NCBI GenBank assembly: GCA_002099365.1
Contig: MSED01000014.1
Coordinates: forward strand, 2,046,001-2,110,000
Origin: Phialophora verrucosa
Lineage: Eukaryota > Ascomycota > Eurotiomycetes > Chaetothyriales > Herpotrichiellaceae
DNA: 64,000 bases
Direction: 5' to 3'
Part shown: positions 45,294-56,170 of the stretch, piece by piece
Position numbering within the stretch: position 1 is the stretch's first letter
Layout: the number at the start of each line of letters is the position of its first letter
Translations under genes and position numbers: made by a program
Notes under the pieces: model-generated
Told to the model about the DNA's origin: nothing
The model's input: only the letters and a program-made list of their open reading frames with translations
The model's database searches: none

Positions 45294-46580
45294 ATGGCAT
45301 CTAGTCCTGCGAAACGAGTGGCAGTCGTTGGTGGCACTGGTGTGTGGAAATTTTCTTGAGAGTGTCCGTCTACTACGCATCGCTGATTCAAGTCGACACA
45401 GGCAACTTGGGCAGTTCCGTCGCTAGGTCGTTGGCAAAAAATCCGGCATTCGAGCCGCGTGTTCTCTCCCGCAACGCGCAGGGGGTGAAAGCACAGAGCC
45501 TGTTGAATAGCGGCATCTCCGTCGTCTCTACCAACAATAGCGACACACAAGCGCTGGAAATCGCTTTTCAGGGCTGCTGGGCCTTCTTCATCAACATCGA
45601 TTCGGACAATCCTGTAGGTCGATACTCCACACTTCGAGATCCTTCGCATGTCCGTCTAATCGAGGTGCATCATGTGCTTTAGGAATACCGATGGAAGACC
45701 GGCGCAAAGCCCACCGAGTTCGACATCACCAAGAATGTCATGGACAGTGCAATCCGCGCAGGTGTCAAACACATGGTCTTTGCTTCACTGCCCCACGCAT
45801 CCAAGTTGACTAACGGCAAAATGTCCGTCGTGTCGTTTGATGGTACATGACTGTCCTATTTCAGATGGCCGATACGTGACTGACGCGAGGCGATGGTATA
45901 GACAAAGCGAGATCCGCCGACTACATGCTGGAGTGCGCGAGATCTGGGAAGCTGGAGACCGCCACGGTGGTCAACCCCGGCTGGTTTCTCGAGAATGCGT
46001 ACGATGAGAAATACGTGGCTGCGTTTGGAGGATTCGCCATGGTCGTTGACGAAGAGGGCTATATGACTTTCAGGACGCCGCGAATGGGCAACGACCCTGA
46101 GTCGGTCCCCTGGCTGGCCGTGGCGGACGACTACGGCGACATTGTCCACGGCGTTCTGCTGGACTGTGAGGAGTGGAATGGCAAGTACATCGACGCCGTG
46201 TCCGAGTCGACGAGTTTCGACGACATGACGGCAGCGCATCAGAAAGGTGAAGTGGCCCCAAGAACCCAGAATCCAGATCACACTAACCTACTAATACCTT
46301 CGCCTACATAGTAACTGGACGGCCGTCACGTTTCGTTCCTATTGAGAAAGGCGCCTTGGAGACCCAAGATGCGTCCAAAACGGAGGAGGTGAACGGTCTG
46401 TACGACCTCATGCACGAGTTGGGGGGAAACTTCTTCAATGGGCGACACACGGAGCATGAAACGGCAAGGATGTTGAAGCGCAAAGCGTGTGAAGCGACCG
46501 GACGCGCTGATCGGGCTGGATTGATGTCGGTAAAGGGATTCTTCAGGAAATACGGCGATATCTTAGACAGTCACCGATAG
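45294..46580 (+). CDS. NmrA-like family NAD(P)-binding protein, five exons
   Basis: Exons 45294-45339, 45402-45613, 45683-45842, 45902-46246 and 46312-46580 join in one frame of 343 residues. The first intron splits the nucleotide-binding motif: KRVAVVGGTG before it and NLGSSVARSLA after it. HMVFASLPHASKLTNGKMSV, TATVVNPGWFLENAYDEKYV and VPWLAVADDYGDIVHGVLLD are family blocks, with the substrate-pocket Asn-Pro-Gly-Trp-Phe. NmrA-like proteins bind NAD(P) but often lack the short-chain-dehydrogenase catalytic Tyr, and sense redox state or act as reductases. Four introns in 1.3 kb is high for this window. It is transcribed away from the regulator. Confidence 0.88.
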
Positions 46581-47006
46581 ACTAGAGTAGTCGAGTAATC
46601 TGACGCCCTCTTCATCCTCTCAATGTAAGCGGGATGGTATGTTCTCGGCCGCGCATTGTGAGGGAGATGGTACGTACAGATTCTCAGTCACTAAAGTTGA
46701 TGATATGACGGTCAATTACGATCTGACAGACATGGACCGAACAGACGAATGGCCCCACTCCCCCTGAGCAAAAGGCAGGGTGCTTGCTTGCATCAGCATC
46801 GCCTCATGGGTAAGTCCAAGTAGCTAGGATCGAGGCGGGGCACACTAAGATAGTCGACTTACCGTATAGAGTACGAATGCGAGTGGTGTGCTATGTGATA
46901 AACAACATCACTATAAGGATCATTCCGTCGAGAGGACGACGACTGCTGGACATGATCACAGGACAACTACTCCTTCTGGCAGCTTGAGCAATTGATTATC
47001 AGCAAC
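46581..47006. other. intergenic region upstream of the DAAO-type gene
   Basis: About 430 bases with no coding motif. It separates two genes in the same direction and probably holds the promoter of the second. Confidence 0.4.
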
Positions 47007-48177
47007 ATGACCAAAGTGACAATCCTGGGAGCCGGGTAAGTATAATTTCCTCGGACAAAATGAGTACTTGCTTGACATTCGCTGATTCTCGACTGGTAGA
47101 ATCGTTGGTCTGGCGATTGCCAGCCAGCTTCCTCGCGACTACGACGTGACGATTGTCGGCGAACACCTCCCCGGCGACGCGATGAACCATGAATACACCA
47201 GTCAGTGGGCGGGGGCTATCTGGCTGGGCGTCCACGACAACACCCCGCGTGAACAAAAGCTGCAGCTGGACGGGTTGGCCGCGCTGTGGAAGGTGTCCGG
47301 GCGACATCCGGAATCCAGCGCCCGCAAAGTTGTGATGCGAGAAATCCAGGACTACGGCTCCGTCGACGACGTCTGGTACCGGCACACGGTCCCAGACTTC
47401 CGCGTGCTGGCAGAGAGCGAGCTGCCCAAGGGCGCGAAATGGGGTGTGGAATACCAGACCATCGTCATCACGCCACCGACTTTCATCGCGTGGTTGCGCC
47501 GCCGGCTGGAGAGCAGAGGCGTCGTGTTCAAGCGCCTCGTCGTGCGATCCCTGGCCGACCTCAAGGACATGGGCCACGACGTCCTCGTCAACGCCACCGC
47601 CTGGGGTTCTGTGGCCCTCCAGGACGTGCAGGAAAAGAGGCTCGTCACGGTCAAGCAACAGAACATCCGCATCCGAATGCCCGGTTACAACAAACTGTAC
47701 ATCCGCCGTGGCGACATGGGAGAGTACTATTCCACGGCGTTTGGCCGGGGCGACGGCACCATCTACATTGGAGGAATCCGAAAATTTGGCGTCAAGAACT
47801 ACACCGTCGACGAGGAAGATCGAAAACTGGTAAGCAAATTAGCTCGTCATGAGATCCTGCCGATGATTTGACCATCTCATCTAAACTCGCCCGTATTATT
47901 ACAGATCTTGCGCCGCCAGCACGAGAACCAGCCAGATGTTTTCAAGTCGCCCAATCTCGAAGACTACGATTTCATCGGTGACCACGTCGGAGTCTATCCT
48001 TTCATCCAGCAGAAAGACGGCGGTGTTCGGATTGAAAAGGAGATTGTGTCGGGCCAGAAGGTCGTCCATGCCTATGGCACCGAAGCCGGAGGATTTGTCT
48101 ACAGCTTTGGTTTGGGCCGGGAAGTCGCCAAACTGGTGTCCGAGTACGTGTTCGAGCCTCCTAAGGCGTCGCTGTAG
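47007..48177 (+). CDS. D-amino-acid-oxidase-type FAD enzyme
   Basis: Exons 47007-47035, 47100-47829 and 47905-48177 give 343 residues, the normal size of D-amino-acid or D-aspartate oxidase. The FAD motif is split by the first intron: TKVTILGAG then IVGLAIASQL. SQWAGAIWLGVHDN matches the conserved flavin-contact block, DVLVNATAWGSVALQDV the middle one, and AYGTEAGGFVYSFGLGREVA the C-terminal GxGG-type block. These peroxisomal enzymes oxidise D-amino acids to imino acids with release of hydrogen peroxide. The C-terminus (KASL) is not a canonical SKL signal, so location is unclear. The substrate may be an unusual amino acid, given the permease nearby. Confidence 0.88.
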
Positions 48178-48732
48178 TGGATGTTCGTCGAGGTCCAGCC
48201 ATCTAGTCTGCGCTGTTGGTTACTCGTCAGTCTCATCCGCACCGCACATGACTAGAGTCTCAAACTTCGTATGCCCGCGTCGGGTCTCAAACAGGTAATT
48301 AATTAGTAAATGCTCTACAGATCTGGAAAGAAACGAAAAAAGACAAGACTCGTGAACAATGATTCAGGGTCATGTGGCGAGCGATAAGACCGAATCCACT
48401 TATAATCCACAAGGCCCACTCGGCATTTCGCTGTAGGAGCGAATAGGTAAGTAATGTTGGCTCCGGTACGCTATTTACAAGCGAGATCATGCAAGGGGCC
48501 CCTCTTCGCGATCCGCTCCAATACGGTAAGTGGAGGCCACCGGGCCTTTGACATTACACGTCCTAGGATCCTTTGCACCTTTGATGAACCGCGACAGGTG
48601 AGGGCTGGGAAACTCCAGCACCGAAATACGCCGTCGTCAATCCTGATGATTATATGTCGACATCCGCTGGCCGAAGAATGTCTCGCCACTCACAAGCTTC
48701 ACTGAAGCTGTTGCAACAAGGCAGGGAAAATC
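48178..48732. other. intergenic region between two flavoenzyme genes
   Basis: About 555 bases. No gene is seen. It probably contains the terminator of the DAAO-type gene and the promoter of the next. Confidence 0.4.
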
Positions 48733-50274
48733 ATGTATGATCAACTGCGAAAAGATCCCGGTCTCCCGGTCCCCAACCCGACCAGGTCGTTCTGGCAACA
48801 GCCTGGCCATGACAAGCTCCTGGGGATCAAGTCGAAGAAACTCCCGTCGCGGCGGAACATTGTGATCATCGGATCAGGCATGACCGCGTGCAGCGTGTCG
48901 AAGGAACTTCTGGCAAGTGACCACAGCGGCACGGTGACGGTGCTCGAGGCGCGCGAGGTCTGTTCGGGCGCCACGGGCCGCAATGGCGGGCGCATCACTT
49001 GCATCGCGGTGCGCGACTTCGACAGATACCGACGGCTGTACGGGGATGAAGACGCTAAGAAGATCGTGAGGTTCGAGCTGGGCCACTACGACGAGATGGC
49101 AGCGGCCGCGCGAGAACTCGGGCCGGAACTGTTCAAGAAAACGGAGGTGAGGCGGGACGAGACCGTCGCCACAGTTTTCAGCGACCACAAACTCCAGGAG
49201 TTCAGGGACATGCACGCCAACTTCGAAGCTGCGTTTCCTGACCTCGCGGGTCGGATTAAAATGCTCGGAGAGGAAATACAAGAGGTGAGTCAGTCAGCGG
49301 TTGGTTCGTCCCCGCAGAGACGTATGTATCCTCCGGCTGATGAACCCGTTGAGTTATGTATGTAGGTTTATGGCCTGCAGGGTGCCAAAGGCGGCTTCCT
49401 CAGCGAGACCGGAGGAGTTTGGGCCTATCGTCTGGTGACCAGCATCTTCGAAAAGCTCCTCGTGGAGCACGGTACGGAGCGCTTCTCCATCGAAACCAAC
49501 ACCCCCGTGCTTCAGATCTCGCGAGACCGAGACTCCTTGTCGTCCGACTATCCTTACCTCCTCACCACGGCGAGAGGCTCGATCCGCGCCCGCCACATCG
49601 TGCACTGCACCGAAGGCCACACCGCACACCTGGTCCCGAACCTGCGAGGGATCCTGGTCCCCCGCCGCGGGCAGATGAGCGTGCAGAATCCCGGAAGGGC
49701 ATTCAAAGACCAGAAGGGAAGACGATCGTACAGCTTCAACTACGAGCACGGGTTCGACTATCTCAGCCAGAACCCTCACACGGACCAGATCTTCATCGGT
49801 GGCGGCGAACTGAGTGGCTTTGACGGCGGTCTGAGCATCCATGGCATTTCGTCCGACGCCGAAGAATCGATCCCCGCAAAGAGCCACTTGACCGGTGTCC
49901 TGCCCGTCATTTTTGGCAGGGACGGCTGGGGCGAGGAGAGACCGGGCAAACCGACCCTTCACGCCTCATGGACGGGGATCTTGTGCAACTCGCTCGACGG
50001 CGCGCCCATGGTGGGCATGCTGCCACAGGAAGCCCTCGGTTCTCGTCGCGCCGGCCAGAGAGACACCGGCGCTGAATGGATCTCCGCCGGCTATGGGGGC
50101 TACGGCATGGTGAATGCGTGGAGGTGCGGGAGAGCCGTGGCCAAGCAACTGCTGGGGAAGGAATCGCCTGAGCTCCCACCGCCGTACCAGATAACATCGG
50201 CGAGATTGGTCAAGTTGTCTACCAGATTGGCCGAGATTGCGGGCTCAGGAGATCACCTTCGAGCGTTATTATAG
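48733..50274 (+). CDS. DAO-family FAD-dependent oxidoreductase
   Basis: Exons 48733-49284 and 49366-50274 encode 486 residues. After a 40-residue lead comes the FAD motif NIVIIGSGMTACSVSKELL, then VCSGATGRNGGRI, the typical second flavin block of glycine/sarcosine-oxidase-like DAO proteins. Later blocks include ARHIVHCTEGHTAHLVPNL, IGGGELSGFDGG and the C-terminal WISAGYGGYGMVNAW, where the flavin end is bound. Fungal members of this subfamily are common in catabolic and metabolite clusters and are mostly uncharacterised. They oxidise secondary amines or amino acids. It follows the DAAO-type gene in the same direction. Confidence 0.88.
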
Positions 50275-50289
50275 ATACTCTTTCTCCAC

Positions 50290-50478
50290 GCGGTCAAATG
50301 AAGGGGACAATCGAAACGTCCCAAGTTCAACATAGATTTGACACAATTGAAGGCATCAAGTGAAAGGGGCTCTCTACTTTCTCAAGGTCAACTTAGACTT
50401 AACAACGATTGAAGATGACCAAGTAAAAGGGACTCATTTTCCCAACATTGTTGTAGACTTTCATTCTATTACAAACGA
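50290..50478. repeat. degenerate ~60-bp tandem repeat
   Basis: Three to four imperfect copies with a period of about 60-61 bases; the word TAGAYTT recurs at 50333, 50394 and 50454. Each copy contains a TCAAC-type word, TAGACTT or TAGATTT, a GATTGAAG or AATTGAAGG word and an AAAGGG word. The array fills the gap between two convergent genes and reaches the stop codon of the minus-strand monooxygenase. Confidence 0.75.
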
Positions 50479-52080
50479 TGGAAACCCTTTTGCCTTCTCT
50501 CCCGCTGTCATGTCGAGATAGCCTTTGAGTCCATGGAAATAGAACTTCACCACCGGCTTTCGCCCGGGGATGTTTTCGCCAAAGATCCAACTGGCAGCAG
50601 TCTTGAGCAGACTTCCCTCCGTGGCTCGAACGCACACGTCTTTCCACGCCTCCTCGGCTTCCAACTTGACTTCAATCTTGGGACTCTGACTCTGGCTTTG
50701 TATTCTTGCCGTGGACGATTGTTCGGCGTGCTTGATGACCTCTGTGATGAAGTTCACTTCGCACTCGATCGCGCAGGGGAAATTGGAAAACGGTCCCTGA
50801 GGCCCCGAGATGATGAACATGTTGGGGAACCCGGACACGGAGACCGCAGCGAAGGCGCTGGGCCCTCCTCCCTCCCAGTGTTGCTTCAGCGTCTCCCCAT
50901 TGAGGCCTTGGATGTTCACCCGCAAGTAGCTGCCGTCCACGGCATCGAAGCCCGTGGCAAAGATCAAGACGTCGTGCTCGTGGGTATGACCATCAGCGGT
51001 CAGAATGCCCTCCGGGACGATGGACGTGATGGGCGTGTCTTGGAGACTGACGATCTCGACGTTGTCCTGGTTGAAGATCTGGTAGTAGCCGGTGTCGCAC
51101 AGCGGCCGACGCGCGTAGAGCTCCTTCGGCTTCAGCAGGCGTGCCTTTTCGGGATCCTGCACGATCTGATCGATCTTGGAATGGATGAAGCGGCAGGTCT
51201 CCTTATTGGCCTCTTCGTTCGACATGATGTCTCCGAACCCGCTGTTCTGGAAGCGGAAGGCATTGCCCTGGTTCCAGAGAGACTGGAAGATGGACTGTCG
51301 TTCCTCTGGCGACACCGACATCATGGGCGTCGACACCTCGGGGACGCCGAACCCGGTACTGGACTTCCACACGCCTTCGTAGATGGCGTCATAGTTTTCG
51401 TTGATGTGCTGCCGATACTCTTTCGAGACGGCCTTTTGACCGGCAGGGACCGAGTATTGCGGATGGCGTTGATACGAGGTCAACTGTCCCACCACGGGCG
51501 CAATCGCCGTCATCACTTGCACTCCCGTTGACCCGTTCCCGATGATACCCACCCTCTTTCCGCGGAGGTCAAGGTTCGCCGGCCAGGACGCGGTATGTAT
51601 CATGCGGCCCTTGTAGCTGTCTAGCCCGGGTACGGACGGGAAGTTTGGCGTCGAGAGCAACCCGAGAGCATTCAGCAGGTAACGTGTGACGAACACGGTG
51701 CCTCCGGCGCAAATCACCCTCCAGGATCGCGATTGATCGTCCCACTGAGCGGCGGTCATCTCGGTGTGCAGTTGAATGAGGTCTCGGAGGTTGTGTCGAT
51801 CGACGACATGGTTAAGGTACTGGAGGATTTCTGGCTGATAGACATATCTCGTCGTCCATGGATAGGTGATGAGATCTTCCTTGTCCCATGAATAACGGTA
51901 CAGGTATGCTTCTGTGTCGCTCATTGCGCCGGGATAGCGATTCCAGTACCAAGTACCTCCCACACCGCCACCTTTCTCAATGCATCGGACATTGAGACCG
52001 AGTTTCTTCAACTGATACGTCTGGTAGATCCCTCCAAACCCGGCACCGACGACGAGCGCGTCGACCTGGATCACCGCCAT
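50461..52080 (-). CDS. Baeyer-Villiger-type flavin monooxygenase
   Basis: A single exon of 539 residues from ATG 52080; the longer in-frame extension starts with GTG. The FAD Rossmann motif is ALVVGAGFGGIYQTYQLKK (residues 8-26), followed by GGTWYWNRYPGAMSDTEAYL, characteristic of class B monooxygenases. The Baeyer-Villiger fingerprint is seen as YKGRMIHTASWP (156-167), a close match to FxGxxxHxxxWP with Tyr replacing Phe. The NADPH motif is VGIIGNGSTGVQV. VLIFATGFDAVDGSY marks the C-terminal conserved block. These enzymes insert oxygen next to a ketone to form esters or lactones using NADPH and O2. It is divergent from the aldehyde dehydrogenase and convergent with the DAO-family gene. Confidence 0.92.
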   Translation of the reverse strand: MAVIQVDALVVGAGFGGIYQTYQLKKLGLNVRCIEKGGGVGGTWYWNRYPGAMSDTEAYLYRYSWDKEDLITYPWTTRYVYQPEILQYLNHVVDRHNLRDLIQLHTEMTAAQWDDQSRSWRVICAGGTVFVTRYLLNALGLLSTPNFPSVPGLDSYKGRMIHTASWPANLDLRGKRVGIIGNGSTGVQVMTAIAPVVGQLTSYQRHPQYSVPAGQKAVSKEYRQHINENYDAIYEGVWKSSTGFGVPEVSTPMMSVSPEERQSIFQSLWNQGNAFRFQNSGFGDIMSNEEANKETCRFIHSKIDQIVQDPEKARLLKPKELYARRPLCDTGYYQIFNQDNVEIVSLQDTPITSIVPEGILTADGHTHEHDVLIFATGFDAVDGSYLRVNIQGLNGETLKQHWEGGGPSAFAAVSVSGFPNMFIISGPQGPFSNFPCAIECEVNFITEVIKHAEQSSTARIQSQSQSPKIEVKLEAEEAWKDVCVRATEGSLLKTAASWIFGENIPGRKPVVKFYFHGLKGYLDMTAGEKAKGFPSFVIE

Positions 52081-52772
52081 GATAAGCGGTTGGTGTACGA
52101 GGTGACCGAAGTCACCGTTGATAGCTGTCTTATGCCATACGAGATCGAGGTCGAGAAGGCCATGGCTTCCAGAGGCGTAGAGCCCTAGTCTCACGGCCTG
52201 GCAGGGTTTCCTATCCGGGTAGATTGACGAGAAATGCCCTTATCAGAGAATAGCATCGAGGACGAGACTTCGGCGTTTCCACTCGAACCACGCGATGCTC
52301 TCACAGGCCTTCAGCCCCGACAGAATATAGTCTGGCGCGCACGGCTCGCTCCTCGCAATCTGTCCCAAGAAGGAAAGCAAGCGTCGACAATGCGGAGGTG
52401 GTCCACTTTTTGCAGATACCAGCCGCTACTGCAGACCCTCTTCATGCCTTGCATTCCCCTGCATGACACGCTTATCACAAAGCAGTTGACCTCTGGTATT
52501 GTAACCTTCCCATGACTAAAGAGTCTTCCATTTCTGACGCAAATCCACCATCACAATCGAATTCGTGCTGGAACAAGCAATTCCCTCTCACGGGCCCCAG
52601 CGAGTATGTCCCCAGAGTCGAGACCCAACGATAAGGACAGCCCGGATGTAGCTTTGCACTTTCGGTGCTTGAACGCAACTTCTTAGTCCTGCACCTCAAC
52701 CAGGTACTCTTGCCCCACGAAGAAATTCATCGATCCTCAGTCCTTTGGTTAGAAGACTTCTGGATTCGCACA
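52081..52772. promoter_or_regulatory. divergent promoter between BVMO and aldehyde dehydrogenase genes
   Basis: 692 bases between the two start codons. No gene is seen. Shared regulation is likely from the layout. CGG/CCG words occur but no clear paired element was found. Confidence 0.4.
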
Positions 52773-54401
52773 ATGTCAGCCCCGGGACTGATCATCAAAG
52801 CACCAAATGGTCGCGAGTTCTTCCAACCGACTGGACTGTTCATCAACCACCAATGGGTCGAAACACCGGCCAGCCAAAAGCTGGCCAGCATTAACCCAGC
52901 GTACGCAAGGGGCGCGGCCAACATGTCGATTTCCACTGACAAACATGCACAGAACCGAAGAAGAAATCTGCTCAGTCTCCACGGCCACGGCCGAGGACGT
53001 CGACAAGGCAGTCAAGGCCGCTCGTGCCGCCTTTGAAGGTCCTTGGAAGGCGACGGCGGGATCGGCTCGCGGGCAGCTCCTCATGAAGCTCGCGGACCTG
53101 GTGGAAGCCGAGCAAGAGACCCTTGCCACCATCGAAGCCATGGACAGCGGGAAGCCGTACACTAAAGCGCTCGGGGACATCGAGGAAGCCTTCTGTGTCT
53201 TCCGATACTATGGAGGCTGGGCGGACAAGAACTATGGGCAGACGATCGAGACTGAGCGCCACAAGTTCACCTACACCATCAGGGAGCCGGTGGGTGTGTG
53301 CGGCCAGATCATCCCGTGAGTGGCTTGCCGCCTGGTCAGACGAACCCCCAGAACTCTACTGACTGACGCCGCACCCCCAGGTGGAACTATCCCCTGGCGA
53401 TGGCCGCGTGGAAGCTTGGCCCGTGCCTCGCCTGCGGCAACACCACGGTCCTCAAGCCGGCCGAGCAAACGCCTCTCTCGGCTCTGTACCTTGCGAATCT
53501 CATCGTCAAGGCCGGATTCCCCGCGGGCGTCGTGAACATCCTGAACGGAGTGGGCCGCGAGACCGGCTCAGCGATTGTGGAGCACCCAGGCATCGACAAG
53601 ATCGCCTTCACCGGAAGCACGCTGACAGGGAAGGCGATCATGAAGGCCGCAGCGGGGACGATGAAGAACATCACGCTCGAGACTGGGGGGAAATCGCCAC
53701 TGATCATCTTCGAGGACGCGGACCTGAAGAACGCCGTCAAGTGGACGCACTTCGGCATCATGGCGAACATGGGACAGATCTGCACCGCTACCTCGCGCGT
53801 GTTTGTCCACGAACAGATCTACGACGACTTCCTCCGGCTCTTCCTGGCATACACCGACCGCGTCTCCATCGTCGGTGACCCCTTCGAGACCAAGACCTGG
53901 CACGGGCCCCAAGTGTCCAAAGCGCAGTACGACAAGATCCTGTCGTATGTGCAGTGCGCAAAGGACGAAGGGGCGGTGATCGTCACGGGCGGACGGACGG
54001 CGCCTCGTCGACTGAACGGCAAGGGATTCTACATCGAACCCACCGTCGTCAGCGGCGTCGACCCGTCCATGCGCGTCTACAAGGAGGAGATCTTTGGCCC
54101 CTTTGTCACCCTCACCACCTTCAGCTCGGAAGCCGAAGTGCTCAAACTCGCAAACGACACCGAGTACGGGCTCGGCAGTGCCCTCTTCACCACCGACGTC
54201 ACACGCGCCATCCGCGTCGCCGGGGAGCTCCAGGCCGGCATGGTCTGGATCAATTCAAGCAACAACTCGGACCTCCGTGTCCCCTTTGGCGGCGTCAAGC
54301 AGTCCGGAATTGGCCGTGAGCTCGGCCAGGCTGGCTTGGAAGCATACTCGGTCGTCAAGGCCATCCATCTCAATTTGGTTTTCGCCAACCCAGATATATA
54401 G
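52773..54401 (+). CDS. aldehyde dehydrogenase (NAD(P)+-dependent, class 1/2-like)
   Basis: Exons 52773-52900, 52953-53315 and 53381-54401 give 503 residues, the usual length. GLFINHQWVETPASQKLASI opens the domain. GVCGQIIP joins across the second intron to WNYPLAMAAWKLGP, the coenzyme-binding block. FTGSTLTGKAIM follows. The catalytic Glu is in LETGGKSPL (near 264) and the nucleophile Cys in NMGQICTATSR (near 298). EEIFGPFVTL and VPFGGVKQSGIGRELGQAGL complete the family set. It oxidises aldehydes to acids. It is the right-hand end of the cluster and would suit the aldehyde or ester-derived products expected downstream of the oxidases. Confidence 0.95.
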
Positions 54402-54455
54402 ACGTCCCCTGTGTGTTGGAGATGCTTGGCAAATAAGAAAATGGCATTCGCTATC

Positions 54456-54529
54456 ATTTCAGTCATCTCTTCCTCCTCCAAGGTGCTGAGTTATTTCAGT
54501 CACCTCTTACTCCTCCAACGTGCTGAGTT
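54456..54529. repeat. 37-bp tandem duplication
   Basis: Two adjacent 37-base copies (54456-54492 and 54493-54529), each starting ATTTCAGTCA and ending GTGCTGAGTT, differ at about three positions. It lies just after the aldehyde dehydrogenase stop codon and may alter the 3' end region. Confidence 0.9.
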
Positions 54530-55072
54530 CTAATTAGCGACTCATACTTTACCGGTGACAAATGACAACTAATCGGACATGTCGTCACAAGTTGGGTGTA
54601 AGTGCTTGGCCTCATCTCGCGAGGATGGAGCGAAGTCGGTGCGTTCTATACTTCCGACTATGTGGGAAGCTGTCTGGCGGGAGGGTGTGTCTACAGCTGG
54701 CACGACAGAGTTATCTAGAGGAAGAGAGCATATGCAGTCAACGGATGGGTTCAGGTGTGTTTAGCAATTTGCCGAGTCGACGTGAAGGAACATGACATGA
54801 AATAGAGGATACTTCATACGCTGAGTCTTCGAGGTCGACCATGTTTGACGTCCTCATCGAATATGGACTGCTTCTCCATTCGTTGATCGCCTCAACTTTC
54901 GCACCCTGACACCGGTCCCTCACCGCCACTGAGTCATCGATGCACAAGAACTGGCGGGGTAGCTGGCTTGGCCACATAGCGCACGCTTGAACCTGCTTTA
55001 AAAGGTAGATCTGAACGGCATTGAACGTTGCAGGAGAATCGAAATGCGCTGGAATCCTCGCCTAGTAGGACG
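54530..55072. other. intergenic region at the right edge of the cluster
   Basis: No gene is recognised between the tandem duplication and the 3' end of the next minus-strand gene. Confidence 0.4.
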
Positions 55073-56170
55073 TCAAACTCTTCCGGTCGAGGTGCTCCGG
55101 TGTTCTTCCAATTGCTGGGACTTAAACCACCGGGAAAGCCTGCCATTGTTTCTGTCGTGCCACCAGACCGTATGGCCTTGAGGAAACCGCTCATCGGCTT
55201 TCCGAACGTTCCTGTCAAAGCACATCCTGTGATCATGCCCTCGGAGAAAATCATCCAGGCTCGGCATGCCTTCGAGTCTCAGCCCATCTTTGTCCCATAA
55301 GACGAGCTACCACCATGTCAGAAAAAGCTGGTGCGCGTGGCACAAGTTGAGGGGACTTACTACACCGAAATCATGCTGGAATAAAGGCCCTTGATCATAA
55401 TATGGGTCCCACTCTCGGTAGGGCTCACCCTCACAGGCACTATCTTTCCAACAGACGACTTCGAAGAGCGTTGTGCATTTGAACGTCAGGTTTCTCTCTT
55501 TGATGAGGAGGTCTGTCTCTTTAGCCGCTTGAAGGGCATCGGCATCGCATATGGCTTCGAGGTTGGTTAGTTGCACGGTGGCCACATACTCTGTCGTTTC
55601 GAATTGTCGCTTCAAGCATTGGTAGATGACTGGTAGCAGCTTGAAAGGGTAGAGAACTTGGTGGTTGTAACCCTTGCAAATGTAGCGGCCTATGCTCGTC
55701 GAGACTGTCCGTAGGTTGGGGCATTTTGCAGGATGCAAGAAAGGGAAACCGTAGATGCTTCGAGACTTGGAGAGTGTGAATGTCCGACCTGGGTCCACTT
55801 CGACGATTCTGGAAGACACATCCCATCCAGGTGGGAAATCGGACGGGCAGAAGAGGCCCTTCCAGTGCCCACCGATGGTGACTGGAGCATTGAAGATGAC
55901 AGATTTCACCTCCAGGTTGACCTGTTTACACACGAGGAGTAGTGCAGTCTCGGAATGCCACCCACAACTGTACCACCTCCTCTCTGGATATTCGATTCTC
56001 CCCTTGCTTTTATCGTCAAATTCCGAATAGGGACCCTCATAGTGGCAATAGATTTGGATCTTGGGAAAGATGAGCTTGAAAATCATGCGTCGAGCCTCTT
56101 TTGGTAGACCGAGAAAGGTCGCACACTCGGCAGTAACGGCCGTATTGGAGTAGATGGCAGGGGATCCCAT
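55073..56170 (-). CDS. fungal protein of unknown function with F-box-like/2EXR-type N-terminus
   Basis: Exon 1 (56170-55361) and exon 2 (55306-55073), joined by a 54-bp GTAAGT intron, encode 347 residues. The N-terminal FLGLPKEARRMIFKLIFPK resembles the short F-box-like or 2EXR motif that begins many fungal proteins of unknown function. TALLLVCKQVNLEVKSVIF is the second typical block. The middle part holds Trp/Tyr-rich strands. Exon 2 adds a highly charged tail (DDFLRGHDHRMCFDRNVRK). No enzymatic motif is seen, and I do not assign a function. Confidence 0.72.

Noticed and set aside
52081..52194. N-terminal extension of the Baeyer-Villiger enzyme
   Set aside because: The extension begins with GTG, lacks similarity, and the FAD motif starts directly after ATG 52080 as in family members.
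35097..54401. Classical secondary-metabolite biosynthetic cluster
   Set aside because: No PKS, NRPS, terpene synthase, DMATS or RiPP-precursor-like gene was found in the window; the catabolic reading fits better, though a backbone gene outside the window cannot be excluded.
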